Assembly: GCA_963761425.1 (NCBI GenBank)
Contig: CAVXGQ010000005.1
Span: 558,001-622,000, forward strand
Direction of reading: 5' to 3'
Origin: Bog-793 sp963761425
GTDB taxonomy: Bacteria; Actinomycetota; Acidimicrobiia; Acidimicrobiales; Bog-793
DNA length: 64,000 bases
Notes under the pieces: generated by a model
Database searches by the model: none
The model's input: only the letters and a program-made list of their open reading frames with translations
What the model was told of the DNA's origin: nothing
Made by a program: the position numbers and the translations under genes
Part shown: piece after piece, positions 26,428 through 35,064 of the stretch
How the letters are laid out: the number at the start of each line of letters is the position of its first letter
Position numbering within the stretch: position 1 is the stretch's first letter

Positions 26428-27084
26428 GTGCCGTTCCCGAAGCGGCTCCTACAAGACGATGAAGAGGTACTGCTCGACAGCCGCCCCCACTGGTGGCGGC
26501 TGGTCGGTCCTGGGCTGGCGGCCTTTGTCACCGTCGGAGGGTGTGCGACCGTCTTCGCCGTCTGGTCCGGATCGCCGATCTGGTTCGGCTGGGTGCTGCT
26601 GGGAATGGGCGCTCTCGGCGTCGGTTACTTTCTCGTCCGCTTCGTGCAATGGCGGTCGACTGAGTTGGTCGTGACGTCGATGCGCGTGATCTACCGGAGC
26701 GGGGTGGTGAGCCGCGCCGGGCGGGAGATCCCGATTTCGAGCGTCCAGGACGTGAGCTTCGTACAGTCGCTTCCGGAGAGGTTGATCGGCAAGGGTCGGC
26801 TGGCTGTGCGGTCTGCCGGCGTGCGTGGAGATCAGCCTTTCTGCGACATTCGCCGACCTGATTTCGTTCAGGGCTTGATCGACCGGACGATCGAGGAGTC
26901 CCGCCGGCGAGATTCGATCCGCGTCTCTGCGGCGGAGCACGACTCGGTCTCCGCGGAGCTCGAGCATCTGGCGGCGCTCCATCGCCGAGGGGTGATCACC
27001 GACGGTGAGTTCGAAAAGTTGAAAGCACTGCTGATCGACACCGGCGAGGGAGACGGCGATGACCGGTGGGAAGACGCCGACTAA
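26428..27084 (+). CDS. PH-domain (bPH2/DUF304) membrane protein with SHOCT tail
   Basis: A 218-residue protein. Two adjacent hydrophobic segments (VGPGLAAFVTVGGCATVFAV and GWVLLGMGALGVGYFLV) are followed by a bacterial PH-like domain (TSMRVIYRSGVVSRAGREIP, SSVQDVSFVQSL, GKGRLAVRSAG). A C-terminal SHOCT helix pair reads LEHLAALHRRGVITDGEFEKLK. Such proteins are inner-membrane, possibly oligomer-forming, of unknown function. The GTG start follows GGAGAGGCG. Confidence 0.85.
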   Translation: MPFPKRLLQDDEEVLLDSRPHWWRLVGPGLAAFVTVGGCATVFAVWSGSPIWFGWVLLGMGALGVGYFLVRFVQWRSTELVVTSMRVIYRSGVVSRAGREIPISSVQDVSFVQSLPERLIGKGRLAVRSAGVRGDQPFCDIRRPDFVQGLIDRTIEESRRRDSIRVSAAEHDSVSAELEHLAALHRRGVITDGEFEKLKALLIDTGEGDGDDRWEDAD

Positions 27085-27135
27085 CCCGGACGGGAGCCCA
27101 GGGTTGTTGCGGCCACCCCACGGTAGGCTCCGGCC

Positions 27136-28443
27136 GTGGCGGAGCGCTTCTTGGTCGAGACGCTCGGCTGCCCGAAGAACCAGGTCGACTCGGAAAAGCT
27201 CGCCGGGTTGCTCCTGGCGGCGGGCTGGGAGCCGGCGGATGCGCTCGGCGAGGCAGATCTCGTGGTGGTCAACACCTGTGCCTTCATCGAAGCCGCGCGC
27301 GCGGAGTCAATCGAGGCGATCCTCGACCTGTCGCGGGCGCGCCGGCCGGGTGCTCGGCTGGTCGTGACCGGCTGCTTGGCCGCCCGGGCCGGGGCCGCGC
27401 TGGCCGAGGCCCTTCCTGAGGTGGACTCAGTGGTGGACGTCGGGGTGCCGGTGCACCTCGCCACCGCCTGCTGGCAGCCGCGGAGGGAGGGGTCCAGGGG
27501 GAGGGAATTCCTCGATTGGCCCCGGCCGCCCGCCCGGAACCCCTGGGCCTGCGTGAAGGTCGCCGAGGGCTGCGATCGTCGGTGTGGGTTCTGCGCGATT
27601 CCTCAGTTCCGGGGCCCGCAGCGTTCCCGGAGCAAGCAGTCGATCCTCGCCGAGATCGACGGGCTCGGGGCGCGTGAGGTCGTACTCGTCGCCCAGGACC
27701 TCGCCTCTTACGGGCGGGACCTGGGGAGAGAAGATGGCCTCGTCGAGCTGGTCGGTGCGGTGACCGGGCGTGTCTACCGGGTGCGGCTGCTCTATCTGTA
27801 CCCGTCGTCGCTTGACGACCGGCTCATCGACGCCATCCTCGCCACCGGGGTTCCGTATTTTGACCTGTCGCTTCAACACGTTTCGCGCCCGCTTCTGCGA
27901 CGGATGAGGCGATTCGGGAGCTGCCAGACCTTCCTCGACCGGATTGCGAAGATCCGCTCTCGGGCCCCCGAAGCGGCCCTGAGGAGCTCGTTCATCCTGG
28001 GTTACCCGGGGGAGACGGAGGCGGACCAGGACGCTCTGTTGGACTTTCTGGAGGCGGCGGAACTCGACTGGGCAGGCTTCTTCACCTTCTCCGAGGAGGA
28101 GGGGACGTACGCCGCGACCCTCGACGACAAGGTTCCGGAGTCGGTCGCGTTGGAGCGCCTGCGTGAGTGTGCCGAGGTTCAGGACGGGATCACGGTGCGA
28201 CGGCGGCGCGCGCTGGTTGGCAAAACGATGGAGGTCCTGGTCGACTCCGCTCATGTCGGCCGATCGCACCGGGAGGCGCCGGAGATTGACGGTGTGATCC
28301 AGTTGACCGACCGCGGCGAGGTGGGCGAGGTGCGCCGGGTCCGGATCGAGGCGGCGGTGGGACCCGACCTCGAAGGGTCCTTCTTTGGCCCGGCGTTAAC
28401 ACCGGCGGCGGGATGGCACTCGCACGCGGAGACTGGCCGGTGA
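27136..28443 (+). CDS. rimO: Ribosomal protein uS12 methylthiotransferase
   Basis: A 435-residue radical-SAM methylthiotransferase. The first Fe-S cluster Cys are in LGCPKNQVDS, VNTCAF and TGCLA; the radical-SAM cluster is in GCDRRCGFCAIPQFRG. QDLASYGRDLG, LYLYPSSLDD and SFILGYPGETEAD follow the RimO pattern rather than MiaB, and a TRAM-like domain closes the protein. It methylthiolates an Asp of ribosomal protein S12. The GTG start is just after the PH-protein gene, and its stop overlaps the pgsA start. Confidence 0.93.
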   Translation: MAERFLVETLGCPKNQVDSEKLAGLLLAAGWEPADALGEADLVVVNTCAFIEAARAESIEAILDLSRARRPGARLVVTGCLAARAGAALAEALPEVDSVVDVGVPVHLATACWQPRREGSRGREFLDWPRPPARNPWACVKVAEGCDRRCGFCAIPQFRGPQRSRSKQSILAEIDGLGAREVVLVAQDLASYGRDLGREDGLVELVGAVTGRVYRVRLLYLYPSSLDDRLIDAILATGVPYFDLSLQHVSRPLLRRMRRFGSCQTFLDRIAKIRSRAPEAALRSSFILGYPGETEADQDALLDFLEAAELDWAGFFTFSEEEGTYAATLDDKVPESVALERLRECAEVQDGITVRRRRALVGKTMEVLVDSAHVGRSHREAPEIDGVIQLTDRGEVGEVRRVRIEAAVGPDLEGSFFGPALTPAAGWHSHAETGR

Positions 28444-29045
28444 ACGGGCCCCGGCCCTTCTTCGGGCCCTCGGCCCTGCTGACCCCGGCCAACGCTCTCA
28501 CCTTCGCGCGCCTAGTCGGCGCGCCGGTGCTCGCCGTGCTGACCGTCGAGATCGGTCCGACGTCGTGGCTGCTCTGGGCGTTGTGGACGGCCTTTTGCCT
28601 GTCAGATGGGCTGGATGGCCACATCGCGCGTCGGCACGGGACGACGCGTTCTGGTGCCTTCCTCGATCCGCTCGCCGACAAGTTCCTCGTGCTGGGCGCA
28701 CTGAGCGCGCTGGGCGCCATCGCTGCGATCAGTGTGGTACCGGTCGTCCTCATCGGCGCTCGGGAGATCGGTATGAGCGCCTTCCGCGTGGCGGCGGGGC
28801 GCCAAGGGATCTCGGTCCCAGCTCGACCGCTTGCCAAGGTGAAGACCTTGGTGCAGGACGTGGCCATCGCCGGCGTATTCTTCCCTCCGACCGGTCATGG
28901 TCATATGGACGCGGTCGACGTCGTCCTGTGGGTCGCGGTGGGGCTGACCCTCGTCACCGGTGTCGAGTACTTCGTTACTGCCCGGCGCCACCTGCACCTC
29001 CGGCTGGGAAGCAACGGCGAAGCAACGAGTCCTCAGGGGGCCTGA
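28440..29045 (+). CDS. pgsA: CDP-diacylglycerol--glycerol-3-phosphate 3-phosphatidyltransferase
   Basis: A CDP-alcohol phosphatidyltransferase of about 201 residues with several membrane segments. The signature DGLDGHIARRHGTTRSGAFL followed by DPLADK matches DGx2ARx8Gx3Dx3D exactly. Position between rimO and cinA supports PgsA, which makes phosphatidylglycerophosphate, the precursor of phosphatidylglycerol and cardiolipin. The GTG at 28440 overlaps the rimO stop (GTGA); an ATG at 28413 is an alternative. Confidence 0.9.
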   Translation: MNGPRPFFGPSALLTPANALTFARLVGAPVLAVLTVEIGPTSWLLWALWTAFCLSDGLDGHIARRHGTTRSGAFLDPLADKFLVLGALSALGAIAAISVVPVVLIGAREIGMSAFRVAAGRQGISVPARPLAKVKTLVQDVAIAGVFFPPTGHGHMDAVDVVLWVAVGLTLVTGVEYFVTARRHLHLRLGSNGEATSPQGA

Positions 29046-29050
29046 GCTCC

Positions 29051-30298
29051 GTGCGTGCCGAGATCGTCGCGGTCGGCACCGAGCTGCTGCTCGGGCAGGT
29101 GGTCGACACCAACTCGACCTGGATCGCAGACAGGCTGGCCGCCAGCGGTGTCGACTGCAACTACCAGACTCGGGTCGGCGACAATGTCGCGCGCATCGCC
29201 GAAGCCCTCCAGGTGGCACTGTCACGTGCCGACGCGGTGGTCGTCTGCGGGGGACTCGGCCCCACCCATGACGACGTCACCCGGGAAGCGATCAGCCAGG
29301 TCATGGGGGTACCGCTCGAGGAAGACCGCGCCGCACTCCAGCTCGTCCTAGAGGCCCTGCGCCTACGGGGCCGGGAGATGTCGTCGAACGCTCGGCGCCA
29401 AGCTGAGGTGCCGGTCGGGGCTCAGATCATCCCGCCACGACTCGGAACCGCCCCTGGGCTGACCTGTCCAGTCGGTGAGCAGCTCATCTTCGCGTTGCCA
29501 GGTGTTCCCGATGAGATGAAGGAGATGGTCGAGCGGGCCATCTTGCCGGAGCTTGGCCGACGCGCCGACTCGCCAGCGGTGATCGCGAACCGGGTCCTGC
29601 GGACGTGGGGAGTCGGCGAATCCGGACTGGCTGAGATGGTCGCACCCCGGATCGCGGCACTCGACCGAGCCGGGAAGGGCGCGCCGACGCTTGCCTTCGT
29701 GGCGCGGGGACTCGAGGGGGTGCAGCTGCGGGTGACCGTCAAGGCCGCCACCGCGCGTGACGCCCGAGTGGTGCTCGACCGGGAGGAGGCGGTGCTGCGG
29801 GAACTGATCGGCGGGAACGTCTTCGGAGTCGACGACGAGACGATGGCGATGCGCATCGGCTCGCTGCTCACGGCCCGCAACTGGACCCTCGGCGTGGCCG
29901 AGTCCTACACGGGGGGGCTCGTGACCTCGTGTCTGGTCACGGCGCCGGGCGCGAGCCGGTGGCTACGCGGGGGTGCCGTCACCTACGCGGGCGAGGTGAA
30001 ACGGCGGTTGCTTGGTCTCGACGAAGGTCCGGTCGTGAGCTGGGAGGCGGCGTCGGCTATGGCCGTCGGTGTCCGGAAGCTGCTGGGCTCCGACGTCGGC
30101 CTTGCCACCACCGGCGTCGCCGGGCCGGATTCCCAGGAGGGACAGCCGGCGGGGACGGCGTTCGCCGGGATCGCGCTCCCTGGTCACCGGTCCGACGCGG
30201 TGTCATTCGAGATTTTCGGCGACCGGCAGCGGGTGCGAGAACTCGGCACGATGAACACCCTGGACTGGTTGCGTAGACGCCTCGAAACCGAGGCGTAG
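29051..30298 (+). CDS. cinA: CinA family protein (MoCF-like + PncC amidase domains)
   Basis: A 415-residue protein of standard length. The N-terminal MoCF-like domain runs from VRAEIVAVGTELLLGQVVDT to VVVCGGLGPTHDDVTREA. The C-terminal NMN amidohydrolase (PncC) domain holds VAESYTGGLVTSCLVTAPG, RGGAVTYAGEVKRRLLG and ATTGVAGPDSQEGQPAGTAF. In the family these act as ADP-ribose pyrophosphatase and nicotinamide mononucleotide deamidase. The GTG at 29051 follows the pgsA stop closely. Adjacency to recA matches the classic cinA-recA pairing. Confidence 0.93.
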   Translation: MRAEIVAVGTELLLGQVVDTNSTWIADRLAASGVDCNYQTRVGDNVARIAEALQVALSRADAVVVCGGLGPTHDDVTREAISQVMGVPLEEDRAALQLVLEALRLRGREMSSNARRQAEVPVGAQIIPPRLGTAPGLTCPVGEQLIFALPGVPDEMKEMVERAILPELGRRADSPAVIANRVLRTWGVGESGLAEMVAPRIAALDRAGKGAPTLAFVARGLEGVQLRVTVKAATARDARVVLDREEAVLRELIGGNVFGVDDETMAMRIGSLLTARNWTLGVAESYTGGLVTSCLVTAPGASRWLRGGAVTYAGEVKRRLLGLDEGPVVSWEAASAMAVGVRKLLGSDVGLATTGVAGPDSQEGQPAGTAFAGIALPGHRSDAVSFEIFGDRQRVRELGTMNTLDWLRRRLETEA

Positions 30299-30350
30299 TC
30301 GTATCGCACGCCAATCCGGTGGCCTGCCGTTTTGCACCGGACAATCCACC

Positions 30351-30368
30351 TGCGAACATTTGTTCGCA
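30351..30368. promoter_or_regulatory. LexA-binding SOS box upstream of recA
   Basis: TGCGAACATTTGTTCGCA is a perfect 8-2-8 palindrome containing GAACATTTGTTC, the Gram-positive/actinobacterial LexA consensus (GAACN4GTTC). It lies about 137 bases before the recA ATG. A TACACT at 30372-30377 just downstream could be the -10, placing the box across the core promoter. Confidence 0.85.
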
Positions 30369-30504
30369 ACTACACTGATGTGAGTTCCAGTGGGGATGCA
30401 TGGCCTACCCACAGGGTGGGGTTTCGCTGATACAGCGAGGTCGTAGCCTGCGGGTTTACCCGGCGAACGGTCCTGAGGCCGTGGCTGAGGGAAAGAGAGG
30501 GGCG

Positions 30505-31548
30505 ATGGAGCGGGACAAGGCACTCGATGTAGCGCTCGGCCAGATCGAAAAGCAGTTCGGGAAAGGCTCGGTGATGCGGATGGGCGAAAGCCTGACGCTG
30601 GGTATCCAGTCGATCTCAACCGGCGCGATGTCGCTCGACCTTGCGCTCGGAGTGGGTGGTCTACCGCGAGGTCGTATCGTAGAGGTGTTCGGCCCGGAAT
30701 CGTCCGGTAAGTCCACACTCGCGCTTCATGTCGTCGCCGAGGCGCAACGCAACGGTGGCGTTTGCGCCTACATCGACGCCGAACATGCCCTCGACCCCGT
30801 CTACGCCAAGGCGATCGGCGTCGACATCGACGAGCTCCTCATCTCCCAACCGGACAACGGTGAGCAGGCACTTGAGATCGCTGAGATGCTGATTCGTTCC
30901 GGTGCGATCGACGTCCTCGTCATCGATTCGGTTGCCGCGTTGACCCCACGCGTGGAGATCGAAGGCGAGATGGGGGATTCCCACGTCGGCCTGCAGGCTC
31001 GGCTGATGTCCCAGGCCCTACGCAAGCTCACTGGAACTTTGAGCAAGTCGGACACGATCGCCTTGTTCATCAACCAGCTTCGCGAGAAGATCGGCGTGAT
31101 CTACGGCTCGCCGGAGGTGACCCCGGGAGGTCGGGCGTTGAAGTTCTACGCGTCGGTACGCCTCGACATTCGACGTGTGGAGTCGATCAAGGACGGTGCG
31201 GAGATCGTTGGGAGCCGGACACGGGTGAAGGTCGTGAAGAACAAGTGCGCGCCCCCCTTCCGTTCCGCGGAGTTCGACATCATGTATGGGCAGGGGATTA
31301 GCCGAGAGGGTTCGATTCTCGATGTCGCAGTGGACCTCGGGATCGTGAAGAAGTCCGGTGCCTGGTACACCTACGAAGGCGAGCAGCTCGGCCAGGGTCG
31401 CGAGAACGCCAAGCAGTTCCTCCGGGAAAGCCCGGAACTCGTCGTCGAGCTGGATGAGCGGATCCGCAAGACGGTGGCGAAGGTCGCCGTTGACGTGCCG
31501 CTCGGCGCGGGCATCGGCGACGACGATCCCATCTCGCTCGAAGGCTGA
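30505..31548 (+). CDS. recA: Recombinase A
   Basis: A 347-residue RecA. MERDKALDVALGQIEKQFGK starts the protein; Walker A is GPESSGKST, followed by YIDAEHALD, Walker B VLVIDSVAALTP, the L1/L2 loops (VGLQARLMSQALRKL; FINQLREKIGVIYGSPEVTP) and GGRALKFYASVRLDIRR. It catalyses strand exchange and LexA self-cleavage. The ATG at 30505 follows GAAAGAGAGGGGCG. The palindrome at 30351 indicates SOS control. No recX follows: the next gene is convergent. Confidence 0.97.
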   Translation: MERDKALDVALGQIEKQFGKGSVMRMGESLTLGIQSISTGAMSLDLALGVGGLPRGRIVEVFGPESSGKSTLALHVVAEAQRNGGVCAYIDAEHALDPVYAKAIGVDIDELLISQPDNGEQALEIAEMLIRSGAIDVLVIDSVAALTPRVEIEGEMGDSHVGLQARLMSQALRKLTGTLSKSDTIALFINQLREKIGVIYGSPEVTPGGRALKFYASVRLDIRRVESIKDGAEIVGSRTRVKVVKNKCAPPFRSAEFDIMYGQGISREGSILDVAVDLGIVKKSGAWYTYEGEQLGQGRENAKQFLRESPELVVELDERIRKTVAKVAVDVPLGAGIGDDDPISLEG

Positions 31549-31560
31549 GTTCCTCGGCGC

Positions 31561-32172
31561 TCAGCGGGGAATCGAGGTGTGCTTGAACTCGTTCAGGTCG
31601 GGGTGATCGACGAGAAGATCAAGCACCCGGTCGATCGTTGTACGGGCGAGTTCACTATCGCCGTGGGGACGGGTCATGAGACGGACGAAGACGGCTTGTT
31701 CACCCACGATGAACGTGGGGACGCCAAAGACGGCATGGTCCCGGACCGAGGCTTCGTGCTCGTCTCGAAATAGGTCATAGGGCCAACCGTTAGCCAGTTC
31801 GGCGAAGACCGCGTCAGCGTCGACACCGGTGCGGGTCAGGGCCGAGCGCACCACTTTCTCGTCCCGCAGGTCGTCGGCGTCGTCGTGGCGCGCCGCGAAC
31901 AGGGAGAGATGCGCGGCCGGAAAGAGATCGGGGTAGCGCTCACGCACGACGAGGCCGGCGGCAACGGCGAGAAGTTGGTCGCGAGCGCTGGGTTCCTCCC
32001 ACACGGGGGTTTCACCCTCGGCGATGTGGGCCTGGCTGAGCGAGAAGGGCACGAACCGAACCCGGTAGTCGGCGCCGGCATCCAAGGCCAAAAGGAGGTG
32101 CTCGTGCGCGTTGCGCGCGAACGGGCACCGATAGTCGAAGTTGATGGAGAACTCTCTCCGATTGACGGCCAT
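31561..32172 (-). CDS. DsbA-family (FrnE-like) thioredoxin-fold protein
   Basis: A 203-residue DsbA-like protein. The active-site position reads NFDYRCPFARNAHEH, so only one Cys is present (CxxA rather than CxxC), and VFGVPTFIVGEQAVFVRL is the cis-Pro loop. LYRVRFVPFSLSQAH-type spacing fits the FrnE/HCCA-isomerase subgroup. Loss of the second Cys argues for a glutathione/mycothiol-type transferase or isomerase role rather than disulfide formation. No signal peptide, so cytoplasmic. Its stop lies 12 bases from the convergent recA stop. Confidence 0.8.
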   Translation of the reverse strand: MAVNRREFSINFDYRCPFARNAHEHLLLALDAGADYRVRFVPFSLSQAHIAEGETPVWEEPSARDQLLAVAAGLVVRERYPDLFPAAHLSLFAARHDDADDLRDEKVVRSALTRTGVDADAVFAELANGWPYDLFRDEHEASVRDHAVFGVPTFIVGEQAVFVRLMTRPHGDSELARTTIDRVLDLLVDHPDLNEFKHTSIPR

Positions 32173-32266
32173 CGTCGCACTCCCATCGCCGGGACCGTTC
32201 CCACGTTAGATCCTACGGTGCAGGTGTCAGCCCAATTCCTGCGAGATCGGGAGATACCATCTCTTC

Positions 32267-32878
32267 GTGCCCGAGGTGCGGCGAGCGACCCCCGAGGACA
32301 CGGCCTGTCTTGCCCATTCGCTGGCGTCGGCCTTCGTCGATGATCCGGTTTCGGCCTTCATCTTCCCGGACGCCGTCCGCCGGCAATCCATCCTGCGTGA
32401 ATTCTTCGTCGTCCAGCTCACGCGGACGTACTTGCCCCGGGGCGAGGTCTACACGACGGTGGACCGCGTCGGGGCGTCGATGTGGCTTCTCCCCGACGCG
32501 CCGATGCCGACCATCCGCGACCAGCTGGCCTATCTGCGGGTGTCGTTGGCGTCGGGACGCTACCGGCCCGCCCGTCGCCTCGCCTTACTGCTGCGACGGC
32601 TCCGGCCGTCCACGGAGCACTACTACCTAGGAACGATCGGCGTCGAGCCGGCATACCAGGGTCGAGGCCTCGGAACCGCGCTGATGCAGCCTTTCCTCCA
32701 TCGTTGCGACGTGATGCGCTCGGGCGCCTACCTGGAGTGCTCGAGCGAGTCCAGCGCTCGCTTCTACCGCCGGCTCGGCTTCCAGGTGACCGGGGAGACG
32801 CGGGCGCCGGGGAGCGGCCCAAGGCTCTGGCTGATGTGGCGCGAACCGCAATCGTCGACACGGGGGATCATCGACTGA
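32267..32878 (+). CDS. GNAT family N-acetyltransferase
   Basis: A 203-residue acetyltransferase. The acetyl-CoA-binding motif A reads YYLGTIGVEPAYQGRGLGTALMQPFL, followed by YLECSSESSARFYRRLGFQV (motif B). The N-terminal AHSLASAFVDDPVSAFIFPD is typical of a subgroup of actinobacterial GNATs acting on small molecules. The acceptor is unknown. The GTG start at 32267 is divergent from the DsbA-like gene. Confidence 0.85.
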   Translation: MPEVRRATPEDTACLAHSLASAFVDDPVSAFIFPDAVRRQSILREFFVVQLTRTYLPRGEVYTTVDRVGASMWLLPDAPMPTIRDQLAYLRVSLASGRYRPARRLALLLRRLRPSTEHYYLGTIGVEPAYQGRGLGTALMQPFLHRCDVMRSGAYLECSSESSARFYRRLGFQVTGETRAPGSGPRLWLMWREPQSSTRGIID

Positions 32879-33028
32879 AAACGGCGCAGGCGCCGGCCGT
32901 CATCAGATTGAGGCGGGTGCAGGGGCATTTCGGAGTCGGTCCCCGATGATCCGGCGTTTCTCACTCCGGGTTCGGATGGGCCCAGCCGCGGTCGCGGAGT
33001 GACGACTGGTACCCGACACCCGGCCGGG

Positions 33029-33943
33029 CTAAGCGAGGATCGGGCGCACGCCCGCCGGGATGCGACGTCGGTCGGCGAGGATCTTGGTGAGTATTTCCAA
33101 CACCGCCCGCACGGGAGCGCCGGGGAGTGCCCGTCGCCGTTGGGCAACGCCGATGACCCGAGGAGCGAGACCCTCGACCGGCACGATCACCCAGCTGTTC
33201 TTGCGCCGAGGTGGCAAGGCGCTGGCTGGCAGGATGGCCAGGCCGCAGTCTTCAAACATGAGCGATCGCATCAACCGCAGGCTGTCCAGCTCGGCTCGCG
33301 GGTGCAGTGTGACGCCCTCCGCGACTGCCGATGCGTCGAGGTCGTCCCGGTAGTTGCTTCCGGCAAGAGGCAACAACAGCGGCAGGTCGGCGAGGTCGGC
33401 GACCGTCAGCCTGGGGCGGGTCGCGAGGGGATGGTCTCGGGGCAAGAACAAACCGAGATCCTCCTCGAACAGCGGCACCGTGTGCACCTCGGAGCCCGTA
33501 GCCGGCAGGGCGAGCACGCCGAGATCGATCTGTCCCGTGGCGAGCTCGGTGTCGAGTCCGCGGGTCGTCGCCTCCCGGAAGATGAGTCGGAGGTGGGGGT
33601 GGACCGCGGGTACGAGGTCGAGGATCTGCGGCACGAGCCAGAGCGCGGCGGTTCCGATGAGCCCCAACTGGACGGTGCCGACGATCTCCCGACTGAGCGC
33701 CGTGACGTCGGAGCTGAGGGCGTCGAGCTCGTCGATCACCCGGCGGGCCCGTTCCACCGCCAGCAGGCCGGCTTCGGTGAGTCGGCCCGTGGAACGGTCC
33801 ACCAGGGTCGAACCCAGCTCGAGCTCGAGCTTCTTCACGTGCGTCGAGACGTTCGACTGGACGGTCGCCAGCGCGTCCGCCGCGGCCGAGAACGAGCCGT
33901 GCTCGGCGATCGCCACCAGGGCGTTCAGTTGCCGCAGGTCCAT
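33029..33943 (-). CDS. LysR family transcriptional regulator
   Basis: A 304-residue LysR regulator. The N-terminal winged HTH runs MDLRQLNALVAIAEHGSFSA, ALATVQSNVSTHVKKLELEL, RLTEAGLLAVERARRV. An effector domain begins with GTVQLGLIGTAALWLVPQIL. The regulated gene is not evident: the upstream neighbour on the same strand is the acyltransferase gene, whose 3' end is about 190 bases away with a hairpin between. Confidence 0.92.
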   Translation of the reverse strand: MDLRQLNALVAIAEHGSFSAAADALATVQSNVSTHVKKLELELGSTLVDRSTGRLTEAGLLAVERARRVIDELDALSSDVTALSREIVGTVQLGLIGTAALWLVPQILDLVPAVHPHLRLIFREATTRGLDTELATGQIDLGVLALPATGSEVHTVPLFEEDLGLFLPRDHPLATRPRLTVADLADLPLLLPLAGSNYRDDLDASAVAEGVTLHPRAELDSLRLMRSLMFEDCGLAILPASALPPRRKNSWVIVPVEGLAPRVIGVAQRRRALPGAPVRAVLEILTKILADRRRIPAGVRPILA

Positions 33944-34065
33944 CGCATTTGATGATAGTCGCTATCTATTGCAACTGTTTGACTGATGAGCAGCCGTTGG
34001 CAAGAGTGAAGGTCAACCACGGGCATGCCGGTCCCCCACCGGAAGCCTGTGGGTGTGAACTGAAC

Positions 34066-34094
34066 GAAGGGGCCGGTCCCCCCCCGGCCCCTTC
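34066..34094. terminator. Strong GC hairpin, probable terminator
   Basis: GAAGGGGCCGG pairs perfectly with CCGGCCCCTTC around a C-rich loop, between the LysR gene and the 3' end of the acyltransferase gene on the minus strand. TTCGTATC follows on the plus side; no long T-run. Confidence 0.6.
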
Positions 34095-34134
34095 TTCGTA
34101 TCTATACCCCCGCGGCCGTAGCACTTGGCCGGTC

Positions 34135-35064
34135 TCACCAAGGCTTGGCAGAGGACTTCAACCGCCGGGACCGGGTGCGGCGGGCGCTCGGCGGCAAGGC
34201 CCAGGCTCGACGCCAGGGGGAGGCATCAGGCCCGCGGAAAGCCGGGGTCTGGCCAGCCGCGGCGCGTCGGCGGGCCGACCACCAGTCGGTTTCCGCTTCG
34301 TCGGCCAGGAGCGCCACGGACTCCTCGATCCGGGCGGCGAAGTGGCGCGCGTCCTCTTCCCCGCCGGCCTTCGCGGTCGTGTCGCTCGGCCACAGGGGGT
34401 CCCCGAAGCGGACCTCGACCTTGCCGGGGCGCAGAGTGTGCCGTCCCCGGGGAAAGACCGGCCGAACCCCGCGGAGATGCACCGGGACGACGGGAATATC
34501 GCACCGTTTGGCGAGATAGGCGGCTCCGCCCCGGAATTCTTGGCCCCAGCCGTCTCGGCTACGACCGCCCTCCGGGAAGATCACGAGGTTCCACCGATCG
34601 GTGAGCAAGGACGCGGCGAGGTCGGCACTGCGCCGGTTGACCTTGTTCCGTTCCATCGGGATCGTGCCCAGGGTGAGTGACCACAACGCCGCCTTCCAGG
34701 GGCGGTCGAAGAAGTAGTCCGCGGCAGCCGCGACCACCGTTCGGCGACGAAATCGTTCGGGCAGGCACGACAAGACGACCGAGGTGTCGAGGTGGCTCGA
34801 GTGGTTGGCGGCGAAGATCACGGGCCCGTCGAGCGCCTCGAGGTGCTCCCGACCGAAGACCTTGGGGGCGGTGACGAGGGCCACGAACGGGCGGGTGACG
34901 TTGTCGACGAGGATCCGTCGGACCAGTCGCGCCCAAGGCGCCCGCGTCCAGGTGGTGTCGTAGTCGACCCCCAGGTTGCGCCGTTCGATCGGACGCGGGA
35001 GGGTCCCCGGCCAGGTCGGGCGGGAGACGACGTCGTCGACGACACGGGGGAGGCGGACGCTCAC
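34135..35064 (-). CDS. 1-acyl-glycerol-phosphate-type acyltransferase (PlsC family)
   Basis: A 309-residue acyltransferase. Catalytic block FAANHSSHLDTSVVL (HX4D), then GTIPMERNKVNRRS, the glycerol-phosphate-binding FPEGGRSRDGWGQEF, and IPVVPVHLRGV: the four LPLAT motifs in order. It should transfer an acyl chain to a lysophosphatidate-like acceptor. The GTG start at 35064 overlaps the stop of the LarA-like gene by 4 bases, so it is translationally coupled as the last gene of the four-gene operon. Confidence 0.88.
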   Translation of the reverse strand: MSVRLPRVVDDVVSRPTWPGTLPRPIERRNLGVDYDTTWTRAPWARLVRRILVDNVTRPFVALVTAPKVFGREHLEALDGPVIFAANHSSHLDTSVVLSCLPERFRRRTVVAAAADYFFDRPWKAALWSLTLGTIPMERNKVNRRSADLAASLLTDRWNLVIFPEGGRSRDGWGQEFRGGAAYLAKRCDIPVVPVHLRGVRPVFPRGRHTLRPGKVEVRFGDPLWPSDTTAKAGGEEDARHFAARIEESVALLADEAETDWWSARRRAAAGQTPAFRGPDASPWRRAWALPPSARRTRSRRLKSSAKPW

